A stretch of DNA of 64,000 nucleotides from Myxococcales bacterium (GTDB taxonomy: Bacteria > Myxococcota_A > Polyangia > Polyangiales > Polyangiaceae), in contig JANYHK010000074.1 in assembly GCA_025359105.1 (NCBI GenBank), forward strand, positions 62,001-126,000. Reading direction: 5' to 3'. This document shows, piece by piece, positions 24,198 through 33,128 of the stretch; the first letter of the stretch is position 1, and the number at the start of each line of letters is the position of its first letter. The notes beneath the pieces are model-generated. The model did no database searches. It was not told where the DNA came from and saw only the letters and a list, made by a program, of their open reading frames with translations. Both the position numbers and the translations under genes were made by a program.

Positions 24198-27100
24198 TCA
24201 CGGCGCCACCGGAAGCGGCAGCGCCCCGCCGCTCGGCGGAGGCGTCGCGCTCAGGCCAGGCCGCGACTGCGGATACATCTGATCCTTGTATTCGAGCTTC
24301 TTACCCGCATCCGTCGGATCGGTCGTCGACGTGACGTAGTCCTTCATCTTGGCGTCGCCGATGATATCTGTGTAGTATGCAAGCTTCGAGATCGCGCGGT
24401 TCACCCAGGTGTTGCGCACGTTGTAGCGGCGACCGAGGTACACCGACTGCGAGTACTTACGGACCATGAGGGTGTCGGTCCCCGCGAGCTCGCTCTCCTT
24501 CTTGGACCGCCAGCCCTCCTTCGCACGCGAACGGATCTCGTCCGCTTGGTTCTGCAGGTTCTCGCGGCCGCTGTTCTCCATCTGCTTCAGGACGGCTTCC
24601 TGCTGCGCGGTGAAGAGCTTGAAGCAGTTGTCCTTACCGCCGGCCGTGGTCGTGTTGTAGAGGCCGGTGCGCAGGCCGTCGTAGAGCGAGCCCTGGCGCG
24701 CGATGGCAGCCGGGGTCCACTCGACGGACGGGTACGTGCGCGCGATGCGGTCGAGCTCCTTGTCGTACTTGTCGGCGATGAGCGCGTCCGCGTTGTACCT
24801 GCCCTGGCTGATGCGCCCGCCGTTCTTGTCGAACTTGCCGAGCACTTCGTCGAGGCTGCCGCAGTACTTCGCGCGGCTCGGGCTCTTGTCGAACTTGTCG
24901 GCGATCTCTTCGTCGAGGAGCGTGAACTCCGCTTCGGCGGCGTAGTCGACGAACGGCGGCTGCATCGCCTCCGGCTGCGTCGCGCCGCCGGGGCCCTTCA
25001 CCGCGGTGCCGTTCTTCGACATGAACGTCCAGGCCTGGATGATCGTCTTGAACCACGTTCGGAACGTGGGATCGCCGACGGTCTTCTTCATGCGACCGAC
25101 CTGGTAAGCGGCCATGAGCGCGTACTTCGAGGCCTCGGGCTTGGTGCGGTGCTGCATGTAGAACGTCTGCAGCGCCGTGTCGGCCGCGGTGCGCGCCTGG
25201 CGGTTGCTCCCGGTGTCGCCGCCCTTGGGGTCCCACTGGGTGTAGTCGTAGTTGGCGACGAGAAAATCGGCGTTGGCCTTCTCCTCGGGGTTCGGGTGCA
25301 GGCTGTTGAGCGTCTTGTACTCGCTCACCATCTTGTCCCGCTGGCCCATGCTCGCGAAGAGCACGACGGCGTTACGCGCCGCGACCTTGCGCTTCGTCTC
25401 GTCGAACCGCGGACTCGTCGCCATCTTGTCGTACGACTCGGCGGCGCGCTGGTAGTTGAAGAACGAGTAGTACGTCGTCGAGAGGGCGTCGTACGCGTCG
25501 TAGAGGTACTTGACGCGCTCTGCGTACTTCTTCGGCTCGGGCGCGACCTTGGACTTCGGGTCGCCCTTCTCCAGCTTGTTCAGGCGCTCTTCGCTCCCGT
25601 ACTCGCTGATGAACTTGTTGTAGAGCTCGATCGCCTTGTTGTAGTCGCCGACCTGCTTGTACGCGTAGGCGGAGTTCATCGCCGCTTCGGGCGCCTCGTC
25701 ACGGCCCGGCGCGTCCTGGAGCGCGACGCCGTACGCGGCCGCCGCGTCGCGCCAGAGGGTCTTCTTCTCGGGCGCGTTCGGGTTTTTGCACGGCGAGCCG
25801 ACGGGGGCCTCGCACGCTTTCTCGAACTTCTTGCGCGCGTCGACGTACGCGGCCTCTTGCAGCGTCGGGTTGATGATCGTGCCGGCGCCCGCGGTCTGCT
25901 CCGCGGTGACGGCGCACGAGTTCGCCTTCTCGGCCTCGGCGAGGCCACGGGAACGCTCGGCGTCGCGCATGGCGTTGCTCATCGTGATGAGCTTTTCCCA
26001 GGCCTTGTAGCCGTACTCGTCCTTCTTGCAGTGGTCCTTCCACATCGGCTCGAAGCGCTGGCGCGCCAGCTCGAACTGGCCGTAGAGGAAGTACGTTTCG
26101 CCGATGTAGTACTGGTACTGGATCCCGTTCTTTGCGACATCGAGGCGCTCGGGGACGCGCGAGGTGTACTCGTCGCGCGCCTGGATCGAGAGCTGAACGA
26201 CGTTCGGCACCTTGTCGACGACGACCTTCTTGTCCGGCCCGTCGGAGTCGAAGCGCAGCTCGCCGCGCTTCTCGACGCCCTGGGTGCCGTTCGTCTCGGC
26301 GAAGCGCGTGTATTCGAGGTCGCGGTCGATGTCCGACTCGTCGACGACAAAGAGCGCCGCGTTGTCGAGGAACTTGTCGTCCTCGTTGGAGTCGCGCACG
26401 TCGATCGCCGCGGCCTTGGCCTCGTCGATGTCCTTGCGGGACGGCTCGGCGTACTGCTTCGGCGCCACCTGGTGGAGGACGACCGAGATGCGCACCTGCT
26501 GGTGACGCGCGTCGGCGAGCCAGTAGCGGCTCTCGTATGCGTCGGGGGCGTTCTCGTCCTGCTTCAGGAATCCGAGCCAGCCGAGCGCGGCCAGACGGTA
26601 CTCCGCCTGCGCGCGCGAGAGCTGCTCGATCTGGCGTGCGACGTCGCCGGTCGCGCTCGCCGCGACGAGCGCGGCCTTGCCGTTGTTGGTGTGCTGCACC
26701 GCCGCCTGACGGAGGCCGCCGCGGACGAGGCGCTCGGCGTTGTGGAGCGCGCCCGGGTTGTCCTTGTTCGCGTCGACCCACGGCGTGTTGCCGATGTAGT
26801 TGGCGAGCTTGGTGCGCGCTTCGAGCGCCTTGCCTGCGTTGGCGTCGTGCTCCGGCGTGCCAGGCTTCTTCGTGAAGTTCATCTGGTCGTACGTCTCGGC
26901 GATGGCGCTCTGGACGTCGGGCGCCGTCGGATCCATCGGCCACTTCTTCAGGATCGTGTCGTAGACCTCGACCGCGTTCGCGAACTGGTTGAGGCTGCGG
27001 AACTCGTCGGCGAGCGCCTTGTAGATCTCGATCGTCCAGGGTTTGTCCTGGGGGATGATCGTGGGGTCTTTGACGCGGTCGATGGCGACGTGGAGCTTCT

Positions 27101-28616
27101 TCTCCGCGACGTCGGGCTTGGGCTCGGTGTCGATGATGTCCGGCCGCTGGATGTACGGCTCGTCGGCGTCGGGTCCCTTGAAGTCGACGTTGGTGAGCGA
27201 GCCGGCGATGTACGTGTACGCCTCGCTCCGGAAGTCGGCGCCCGGGTCACCGGTAAGCTTCTGCTGCTCGTCGGTGTAGAGGAGGAGGTGCACGAACTCC
27301 TTGGTCGCGGCCTCGTAGCGCTGCTGCTTGAACAGCGTCCACGAGTACTTGTAGAGGCTGACGCCGTAGAGCGGCGGCTTCTTGAACTGCATCGCCTTCA
27401 CGTAGGCGCTGGCGGCGCGGTTGAAGTCGTAGGCCGCGTTGGGCTCGTCCTTGGCGACGCCGCCGCCGAAATCGAGCTGATCGAACTCCCAGTTTCCGAT
27501 CTGCCACCAGATCTCGGCCACGTACTTCGGCTCTTCGCCGGTGCGGAGGCCGGGCTGCGGGATGATCGCGCAGTCCTGCGGGTACGGATCGATGTAGATG
27601 GTGTCGGCGCCGACGCCCTTCTTGAAGCGCTTCGCGTCGTTGTGCTGGGCGCGCCACGTCGTCCAGTAGGCCTCGTCGTGGTCCTGCGGGAGCGGCGTGA
27701 TGGAGTCGGCCTCGGGGTTCTTGGGATCGGGAGGCGTCGGGTACGGGAATTTATTGTGGCAGACGAGCGAGCGCCAGACCTGCTGCGCCTCGTTGATGCG
27801 GCTGGAGTCGTTGTACGCGTGGCCGAGGAAGTAATAGATGCCGGACAGCTCGCGGTACTGCGGGAACTCGGTGATGACGCGTTTGTAGAGGACGATCGCG
27901 GGCTTCAGCCCGATCTCGATCGGCTCGGAGGCGTCCTCCGAACGGGCGCGCTCCTCGTAGAGGGCGGCAAGGCGGTACATCGCGTCGGGCGTCGCCTCGG
28001 GCTGCGCGTTCGTGCCGCTGTATTTGGCGACGAAGTCCTCGAGGCGCTTGATCGCGACCTCCCGGGCCTTCTTGAGCTCCGCCTTCTCGACGGTGATCTC
28101 GTGATCGAGGCCGGAGAGGATCTCCTTCTTCTTCGCCTCGTAGTGGAGCTTGATGATCGTCGTGACCGTGTCGCGGTATTCCTTGGCGCCCTGCTCGTAC
28201 GCGTCGGTCTCGGTGCGAAGCGCGTCCAGCGCGGCGACCTGCGCCGGCGTGGGCGGAGGCGGAGGCGGCGTGATGACCCGCGCGCTCGCTTGCGGCGCCG
28301 CGGTGTCCATGGTGGCGGTCGCGTAGGACGTCGCCGCGTCGCCGGCGGCGCTCACGCCCGCGTCGGCAGAGGCGTTCGCAACACCGACCGGCGGCGGGGG
28401 CGCGCCGGCATCCTTGGTGGCGCCGGCGGTGGGGCGTCCCGTGCGCCCCGCTCCGGTCGCCCGATTCCCGGCGTCGGCCTTGCCAGCAGCAGCGGCGCCC
28501 GCCGGCGCCGGACGCCGAGGCTGGGCCGACACGCTCGACAAGGTCAGCGCCGCCGTCAAGACGACGACGCTGGCCCCGAAGATTCCTCTGAGCCCCACGT
28601 TCCTTCGCGTCCTCAT
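24198..28616 (-). CDS. giant periplasmic TPR protein, GltD/AgmU-like
   Basis: A 1472-residue protein, longer than Myxococcus AgmU/GltD (about 1200). A signal peptide ends near SVSAQ. A Pro/Ala/Gly-rich linker (35-120) precedes a coiled-coil segment (KLHYEAKKKEILSGL) and more than ten TPR-like helical repeats to the C-terminus (DAMYRLAALYEERARS, GIYYFLGHAYNDSSRINEAQ, YYIGETYFLYGQFELARQRF, AMNSAYAYKQVGDYNKAIELYNK). Several short Cys-containing loops occur. AgmU-type proteins run through the periplasm and organise the gliding complex at adhesion sites. The ATG at 28616 was chosen at the signal peptide; a GTG two codons earlier is possible. A long frame on the opposite strand is a composition artefact. 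Confidence 0.8.
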   Translation of the reverse strand: MRTRRNVGLRGIFGASVVVLTAALTLSSVSAQPRRPAPAGAAAAGKADAGNRATGAGRTGRPTAGATKDAGAPPPPVGVANASADAGVSAAGDAATSYATATMDTAAPQASARVITPPPPPPTPAQVAALDALRTETDAYEQGAKEYRDTVTTIIKLHYEAKKKEILSGLDHEITVEKAELKKAREVAIKRLEDFVAKYSGTNAQPEATPDAMYRLAALYEERARSEDASEPIEIGLKPAIVLYKRVITEFPQYRELSGIYYFLGHAYNDSSRINEAQQVWRSLVCHNKFPYPTPPDPKNPEADSITPLPQDHDEAYWTTWRAQHNDAKRFKKGVGADTIYIDPYPQDCAIIPQPGLRTGEEPKYVAEIWWQIGNWEFDQLDFGGGVAKDEPNAAYDFNRAASAYVKAMQFKKPPLYGVSLYKYSWTLFKQQRYEAATKEFVHLLLYTDEQQKLTGDPGADFRSEAYTYIAGSLTNVDFKGPDADEPYIQRPDIIDTEPKPDVAEKKLHVAIDRVKDPTIIPQDKPWTIEIYKALADEFRSLNQFANAVEVYDTILKKWPMDPTAPDVQSAIAETYDQMNFTKKPGTPEHDANAGKALEARTKLANYIGNTPWVDANKDNPGALHNAERLVRGGLRQAAVQHTNNGKAALVAASATGDVARQIEQLSRAQAEYRLAALGWLGFLKQDENAPDAYESRYWLADARHQQVRISVVLHQVAPKQYAEPSRKDIDEAKAAAIDVRDSNEDDKFLDNAALFVVDESDIDRDLEYTRFAETNGTQGVEKRGELRFDSDGPDKKVVVDKVPNVVQLSIQARDEYTSRVPERLDVAKNGIQYQYYIGETYFLYGQFELARQRFEPMWKDHCKKDEYGYKAWEKLITMSNAMRDAERSRGLAEAEKANSCAVTAEQTAGAGTIINPTLQEAAYVDARKKFEKACEAPVGSPCKNPNAPEKKTLWRDAAAAYGVALQDAPGRDEAPEAAMNSAYAYKQVGDYNKAIELYNKFISEYGSEERLNKLEKGDPKSKVAPEPKKYAERVKYLYDAYDALSTTYYSFFNYQRAAESYDKMATSPRFDETKRKVAARNAVVLFASMGQRDKMVSEYKTLNSLHPNPEEKANADFLVANYDYTQWDPKGGDTGSNRQARTAADTALQTFYMQHRTKPEASKYALMAAYQVGRMKKTVGDPTFRTWFKTIIQAWTFMSKNGTAVKGPGGATQPEAMQPPFVDYAAEAEFTLLDEEIADKFDKSPSRAKYCGSLDEVLGKFDKNGGRISQGRYNADALIADKYDKELDRIARTYPSVEWTPAAIARQGSLYDGLRTGLYNTTTAGGKDNCFKLFTAQQEAVLKQMENSGRENLQNQADEIRSRAKEGWRSKKESELAGTDTLMVRKYSQSVYLGRRYNVRNTWVNRAISKLAYYTDIIGDAKMKDYVTSTTDPTDAGKKLEYKDQMYPQSRPGLSATPPPSGGALPLPVAP

Positions 28617-28626
28617 GATCACTTGC

Positions 28627-31023
28627 TCACTTGCCCGACGGCGTGGCCGCCTTGGACGAATCCCCCGAGTCGTCGAGAACCTCGCGCAGCTCTTCGTCGA
28701 GGAGCTGCTCTTCGCGCGCGCGCTCCGCTTGAAGGTTGTGCACGCGATCGAGCTCCTCTTCTCGGACCTCCCACGCCTGCTCGGTGATGCCGACGTCGGC
28801 CCGGAGCACGATGCCGCGGAGCTTGTCGCGCACGTAGCCGAAGTTGCGGCGAGCGACCTCGCCCACGAGCTGACGCGCGCCTTCCTTGCCGTTGTCGAGC
28901 TCGTCGAGCTGGGCCTGGAAGCCGACCATTTTGACGCGCTCGGCGTCGATCTTCGCCCGCACCTGGCCGATGCGCGCGCCGACCTGCTGCTCGAGCTGCG
29001 CGAACGCGGCGACGAGCTTGTCCTCCACGTTGCGCGCCTGCACGAGCGTCGCCGTGACGCGCTGCGCGTAGCGTTGCGCGTTGCCGCCGGCGCTGCCGCC
29101 GGCCGCGAGCTGGACTTCACGATCGAGCACGTCGCGGAACTGCACGCGGGACATGGCGTCGGCCTGGTAGCGCGCGTCGCCGATGCCGATCTGGAAGCGT
29201 CCGAACTCGACCTGGCGGCGGAGCTCGACGACCTGCGCCTGGTACTGCTTCAGGAGCCTCTCGTTCTCGACGAGCTCGTTGTTGAAGCGCTCGAGGGACG
29301 ACGCGTCGCGGGCGACGCCGCGCTGTGAGTCCTCTTTGAGCCAGCGGCGGAGACCGTTGATGACGGCCTGGAGCTGGTCGATCTCGAGGTTGCGGCGCGT
29401 GAGCTCCTGGCTCACGGCGTTCCACTGCCGGACGCCCTGCTGCTCGCGATCGATGAAGTCCTTCGACGCCACTGGAAGCGCGCCGACCATGCCCATCAGC
29501 TCGCGCCGCTGGTTGCGGACGCCGGCGATCTCGCCGCCGAGGTCCGAAGGCTCCTCGTCGTCGAGCCCCCGCGCGATTTCGGTGCGCGCTCGGGAGATGC
29601 GGTTGATGAGGCCGAGGGCCTTCTCCTCGCCGGCCGCGAGCTCGGGGAACGCGCGGACGCGGTTGCTCGCCTCGGTGAGGGCGGTCAGCTTGTCGATGAG
29701 CTGGTTACTCTGACGGATGAGCGTCTTGCACTGGACCACGTCGTCGATGACGGCGAACGCCATCGGGCCGTCCTCGGCCTCGCGCGCCCAGCGGATCGCC
29801 AGAGGCGGGAGCTGGTCGCTCTGGTCGAGCGAATCGAGCTGCTGCTGGCTCAGCTTGTCGTAGAAGACGCGGACGTCGGAGTTTTGATCCATGAAGGCGT
29901 CGACCTTCGTGCGCATCGGCTCGTACTGCGCGCGTACTCCTTCGTAGAGCGTAAGCGCCTTGTCGAAGGCGCCGGCGCGGAGGAGCAGATCGGCGCGCAG
30001 CAGCGAGCCGTCACCCACGTACGGGCTCGACGGATCGGCGATCGAGAGGACCTCGAGCGCACGCTCCGCGCGCTGGACGTCACCCAGGCGGACGTAGACC
30101 CACGCGAGCTCGTAGAGCATCGTGTCGAACTCGGGCGACTCGCGCCCGACCTTCGCGTACGCCTCGCTCGCCTGCTGGTACTGCTCCATCTCGTAGAAGA
30201 GGCGGCCGATCGCCATCCAGGACAGATCGATGACGTGCTTGTGCTCGTCGGTGTCCGGCGCGAGATCCGTAACGAGCTTGAACTGCTCGATCGCGGTCTT
30301 GTAGTTGGCCGGCGACGTCTTCGGACGGCCGTCGAGGCCGATCGCCGTGACGCCCGGCTTCGCCTGCTTCATCTGCACGAGGCCCTGGAAGTAGCGGGCC
30401 TGGTGCGTATACGGCGTATTCGGCGGGACGGCCTGGAGCGACGCCATCGCGTTGCCGTAGTCCTTGGTCGCGTAGTAGGCCTTGCCCTTGGCGTAGTTGA
30501 GGCCGGCGTCGACCTGCGACGGCGGGACCTGGTTCAGCTTCGCGAAGACCTCGTCGAGTCCCTTGATGTCGCCGATGCGCAGGCTGACGTCGACGAGGCG
30601 CGCGAGCGCCTTGCCGAAATACGGCGAGAAGCGCGACTCGGCGCCGCGATCGACGAGCGCGCGGTAGTCGCGGCGCGCCGACAGGTATTCCTTGGTCGCG
30701 TAGTACGTCTCACCGCGGAGCCAGAGGGCGTCCGGGTAGTTCGGAGTGTCGGGGTACTCCTCCATGATCTCGCTGAACACGACGCTCGCGCGCGAGTAGT
30801 CCTTCGTGCGGTACAGCATCTCGCCGTTGGCGAGGCGCTGCTCGGCCGTCATCTTCTGGCTCTGCGCCTTCTGGATGGCGGCCTGCACCGAGCCGCTTTC
30901 GCGGTCGACCGTGACGACCTCTTGCTGGGCGTGCGTCGCGTTGTCGTCGGAGCCGGCCCACGCGTGCGGGGCAAGCAAGAAGACCAGCGCGCTCGCTCCA
31001 AGCTGGGCAAGCGACCGTTTCAT
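28627..31023 (-). CDS. periplasmic TPR plus coiled-coil protein of the Glt-like cluster
   Basis: A 798-residue protein with a signal peptide ending near PHAWA, TPR-like repeats through about residue 360 (EQRLANGEMLYRTKDYSRASVVF, DALWLRGETYYATKEYLSAR, LYELAWVYVRLGDVQRAERAL) and then a long coiled-coil (about 400-780, heptads such as ELVENERLLKQYQAQVVELR). The length could span much of the periplasm. Its start overlaps the upstream stop by one base (TGATG) and it ends 11 bases before the giant TPR gene, so it is part of the same operon. I know no named Glt/Nfs counterpart; it may be a lineage-specific scaffold. Confidence 0.7.
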   Translation of the reverse strand: MKRSLAQLGASALVFLLAPHAWAGSDDNATHAQQEVVTVDRESGSVQAAIQKAQSQKMTAEQRLANGEMLYRTKDYSRASVVFSEIMEEYPDTPNYPDALWLRGETYYATKEYLSARRDYRALVDRGAESRFSPYFGKALARLVDVSLRIGDIKGLDEVFAKLNQVPPSQVDAGLNYAKGKAYYATKDYGNAMASLQAVPPNTPYTHQARYFQGLVQMKQAKPGVTAIGLDGRPKTSPANYKTAIEQFKLVTDLAPDTDEHKHVIDLSWMAIGRLFYEMEQYQQASEAYAKVGRESPEFDTMLYELAWVYVRLGDVQRAERALEVLSIADPSSPYVGDGSLLRADLLLRAGAFDKALTLYEGVRAQYEPMRTKVDAFMDQNSDVRVFYDKLSQQQLDSLDQSDQLPPLAIRWAREAEDGPMAFAVIDDVVQCKTLIRQSNQLIDKLTALTEASNRVRAFPELAAGEEKALGLINRISRARTEIARGLDDEEPSDLGGEIAGVRNQRRELMGMVGALPVASKDFIDREQQGVRQWNAVSQELTRRNLEIDQLQAVINGLRRWLKEDSQRGVARDASSLERFNNELVENERLLKQYQAQVVELRRQVEFGRFQIGIGDARYQADAMSRVQFRDVLDREVQLAAGGSAGGNAQRYAQRVTATLVQARNVEDKLVAAFAQLEQQVGARIGQVRAKIDAERVKMVGFQAQLDELDNGKEGARQLVGEVARRNFGYVRDKLRGIVLRADVGITEQAWEVREEELDRVHNLQAERAREEQLLDEELREVLDDSGDSSKAATPSGK

Positions 31024-31910
31024 CACTTCTTGTCTCCCCCGCCACCGACCGAGAGCGAACCGCCCGCCGAGGTCGGCGTCGTCGACACCTTGCCGCTCGC
31101 GCCCGCGCCTGGCGCGACGGGCGCGACGGGCCCGGTGCCCGAGCCGAGCGCCTGCACCTTCTCGTGCCACTCGATCGCGGGGCGCTGCTCGAGCGCGGTC
31201 GTGACGCCGCCCTTCTCGAGCGCCGTCGCCGTCAGGGTGAGCGTCTTGCCCTCGACCGCGGTGAACGCGTGGCTGGACTTCACCTCGAACTTGTACCCGC
31301 GGAGGTACGTGAAGACGCCGTAGCCGTTGCCCTGGAAGTTGAGGAGCACCTGCACGGTGTGATCGCCCGGCGGGATCGAGCCGCTGAAGATCGGGATCTC
31401 CTTCTGATCGGCGAGCGCCCCGCTGTCATCGGCGCGGTTGTATTGCACCGTGCCGTCGATGACGAAGAGCGCCTTGGTCAGGCGGAAGGCGCTGGACATC
31501 TCGTTCTGAAACGTCACCTCCGAGCGAGAACCTGCGGCCCCTCCGCCCAAGATCGTATCGGACAGCAGCGCCAGGCGCGTGTGGCTGCGACGGATTTGAT
31601 CCTTGAGCTCGTCGACGCGCGCCTCGAGGTCGCGGAGGCGAACGGCGTACGTCGGGCCGTCCATCACCGGCTTGTCCGAAGGCGTCGAGGGGCTCGCTGC
31701 GCCCGGAGTCGGCATCGCGGGCGTGCCGGCGTCGCCGGCGGTCGCAACCGGAGTGCCCGTCGGCGACGCGGCAGCTGCCGTGGTGGGCCCTCCAGCGTCC
31801 TTGCCGGACTTGGGTGCTCCCGCATCCTTCTGCTGCGCGTTCGCGGGAGCAGAGAACGAGACGGCGAGTGAAGCCACAAACACAACCGCCGCGAGTTTCG
31901 CGTGACGCAT
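31023..31910 (-). CDS. first gene of the Glt-like cluster: secreted protein of unknown function
   Basis: A 295-residue protein. The signal peptide ends near PANAQ, a Gly/Pro/Ala/Thr-rich linker follows (25-85), then a short coiled-coil (RLRDLEARVDELKDQIRRSH) and a beta-rich domain (about 125-245; ALFVIDGTVQYNRAD, IPPGDHTVQVLLNFQG, YLRGYKFEVKSSHAF) that resembles a carbohydrate-binding or PEGA-like sandwich. A Gly/Ser tail follows. AAGGGGA before the ATG at 31910 supports this start over an upstream TTG. No family is recognised. It is periplasmic or surface-exposed and translated in series with the coiled-coil protein. Confidence 0.65.
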   Translation of the reverse strand: MRHAKLAAVVFVASLAVSFSAPANAQQKDAGAPKSGKDAGGPTTAAAASPTGTPVATAGDAGTPAMPTPGAASPSTPSDKPVMDGPTYAVRLRDLEARVDELKDQIRRSHTRLALLSDTILGGGAAGSRSEVTFQNEMSSAFRLTKALFVIDGTVQYNRADDSGALADQKEIPIFSGSIPPGDHTVQVLLNFQGNGYGVFTYLRGYKFEVKSSHAFTAVEGKTLTLTATALEKGGVTTALEQRPAIEWHEKVQALGSGTGPVAPVAPGAGASGKVSTTPTSAGGSLSVGGGGDKK

Positions 31911-31991
31911 CTCGAGATCCCCTTTCGAAGACAACTGCTGGGCGCGACCCTGGGACGCTCGCGCCGCCTTAGGCTACCGTTTGGCGCACCG

Positions 31992-32021
31992 AGTCTAGAC
32001 GTGTGCGTTCGTCCCTTGCAA
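31992..32021 (-). promoter_or_regulatory. weak sigma70-like promoter candidate for the Glt-like cluster
   Basis: Read leftward, TTGCAA (32021-32016) and TAGACT (31997-31992) are spaced by 18 bases, about 80 bases upstream of the first start codon. The match is modest and, in DNA this GC-rich, could be chance. Confidence 0.3.
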
Positions 32022-32313
32022 CCGTCGAAATGAAGTCGGGTTTTGCAGACGGGCAAGACAGAGCCCCACGACCGATGGATTGGCCGGGAGTTGCCGGGGT
32101 GGTGAGACGGACCCGGGAAGACCAGGTGCGTCAAACAGGTTGTGCAGCCGGAGGGAGGGGCATAGCCTTGCGAAATCTCGCCCGAGCGGCTCATTGCAGA
32201 GCTCGACCACATGGGGAAACGGCAAGAACCTCCCGGAGTCGCTGCCCGCCGCCGGCCCTATCCAGGCGCAGGCGCGGAGATTCATTCGCAAATCGGCGCG
32301 CCCGCGCGCGTTA

Positions 32314-32341
32314 GAACTTTGGGGCAGGTGGCGCGTCTATA
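32314..32341 (+). promoter_or_regulatory. sigmaE-type (ECF) promoter of the sigma factor gene
   Basis: GAACTT (32314-32319) and TCTATA (32336-32341) are separated by 16 bases. This closely fits the ECF/RpoE consensus (GAACTT, 16-17 bases, TCTGA-like). Transcription would begin near 32348, giving a leader of about 60 bases before the sigma gene, and would make the sigma factor autoregulated. Confidence 0.6.
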
Positions 32342-32384
32342 TCCCCAAGAAAATGCGCTACCCCGTGTCAGCGCCGGCATGCGA

Positions 32385-32405
32385 CCTCGTTTGTACCGAA
32401 CGAGG
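32385..32405 (+). promoter_or_regulatory. hairpin sequestering the ribosome-binding site
   Basis: A perfect 7-base stem CCTCGTT / AACGAGG with a 7-base loop lies immediately before the sigma start codon. The right arm contains GAGG (32402-32405), the only plausible Shine-Dalgarno, five bases from the ATG. Folding would hide it from ribosomes, so translation may depend on temperature, a protein or a small RNA. Confidence 0.5.
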
Positions 32406-32410
32406 CCCTC

Positions 32411-33025
32411 ATGACCAGCCGGTTCGACATCTCCGACGAAGCCCTCATGGTCCGCTACCAGCGGGGCGACAAGGGTGCGTTTACCGCGCTGGTCAGGCGG
32501 CACCAGGGGGCGCTGTACAACTTCGCCTTCCGGCAGCTGCGGTTGCAGTCGGCCGCGGAGGACGTCGTGCAGGAGGCGTTCGTGCGGGTCGTTCAGAACG
32601 CCGCCGACTTCAAGCACGAGGCGCGCTTCACCACGTGGGTCTACACGATCACGCGGAACCTCTGCATCGATCAGCTCCGCAAACGCGCGCTCCGGCGCCA
32701 CGCCTCGCTCGACGAATCACGGTCGGACGACGGCGAGGCAGGGGGGCCGACGCTTGGTGAGCAAACGGCAGACAGCCGCGCGAGCGTCGAGCGCGACGCG
32801 ACCGGGAGCGAGCTCAAGGAGCGCATCGTCAAGGCGCTCGACACCCTCCCCGACGAGCAGCGCGAGGTGTTCCTGCTCCGCGAGATCGGCGGGCTCCCGT
32901 TCAAGGAGATCGCGGAGGTCACCGGCATCGCGGAGAATACGGTGAAGAGCCGCATGCGCTACGCGCTGGAGCGGCTGCAAGAGGCGCTCGCCGAGTACGA
33001 GGAGTATTCGCGAGCGCTGCGGTAG
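32411..33025 (+). CDS. ECF RNA polymerase sigma factor, RpoE-like
   Basis: A 204-residue sigma70-family factor with only regions 2 and 4. Region 2 (about 12-85) reads LVRRHQGALYNFAFRQL, AEDVVQEAFVRV and FTTWVYTITRNLCIDQLRKR. Region 4 (about 140-195) reads LPDEQREVFLLREIGGLPFKEIAEVTGIAENTVKSRMRYALERL with the helix-turn-helix. The linker (95-130) is acidic and longer than usual. It directs RNA polymerase to an envelope-stress or similar regulon. A zinc-type anti-sigma gene follows 103 bases downstream. The promoter matches its own predicted specificity. Confidence 0.92.
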   Translation: MTSRFDISDEALMVRYQRGDKGAFTALVRRHQGALYNFAFRQLRLQSAAEDVVQEAFVRVVQNAADFKHEARFTTWVYTITRNLCIDQLRKRALRRHASLDESRSDDGEAGGPTLGEQTADSRASVERDATGSELKERIVKALDTLPDEQREVFLLREIGGLPFKEIAEVTGIAENTVKSRMRYALERLQEALAEYEEYSRALR

Positions 33026-33128
33026 CAGCAGGTGAAGCCGTGCGGCTCAGGTGCAGCTGGCAAGAGACGAGATCGACGTACGGGAATGTGGCAGGCCTTG
33101 GAAGAAGGGTTAGGTTTTTAGGGTAGTC

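Larger units (their letters stand above)
31911..32410. other. 500-base divergent intergenic region
   Basis: It separates the leftward Glt-like cluster from the rightward ECF sigma gene. No credible gene is seen in either strand. The right end holds the sigmaE-like promoter and the hairpin over the ribosome site. The left part should hold the cluster promoter; one weak sigma70-like candidate is given separately. The middle (about 32040-32300) shows nothing I can assign. Confidence 0.6.

Noticed and set aside
24546-28787. A 1413-codon open frame on the plus strand opposite the giant TPR gene
   Set aside because: It is an exact antisense shadow produced by strong GC bias at third codon positions. 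The protein has no signal, repeats or motifs, while the minus-strand frame has a signal peptide and TPRs.
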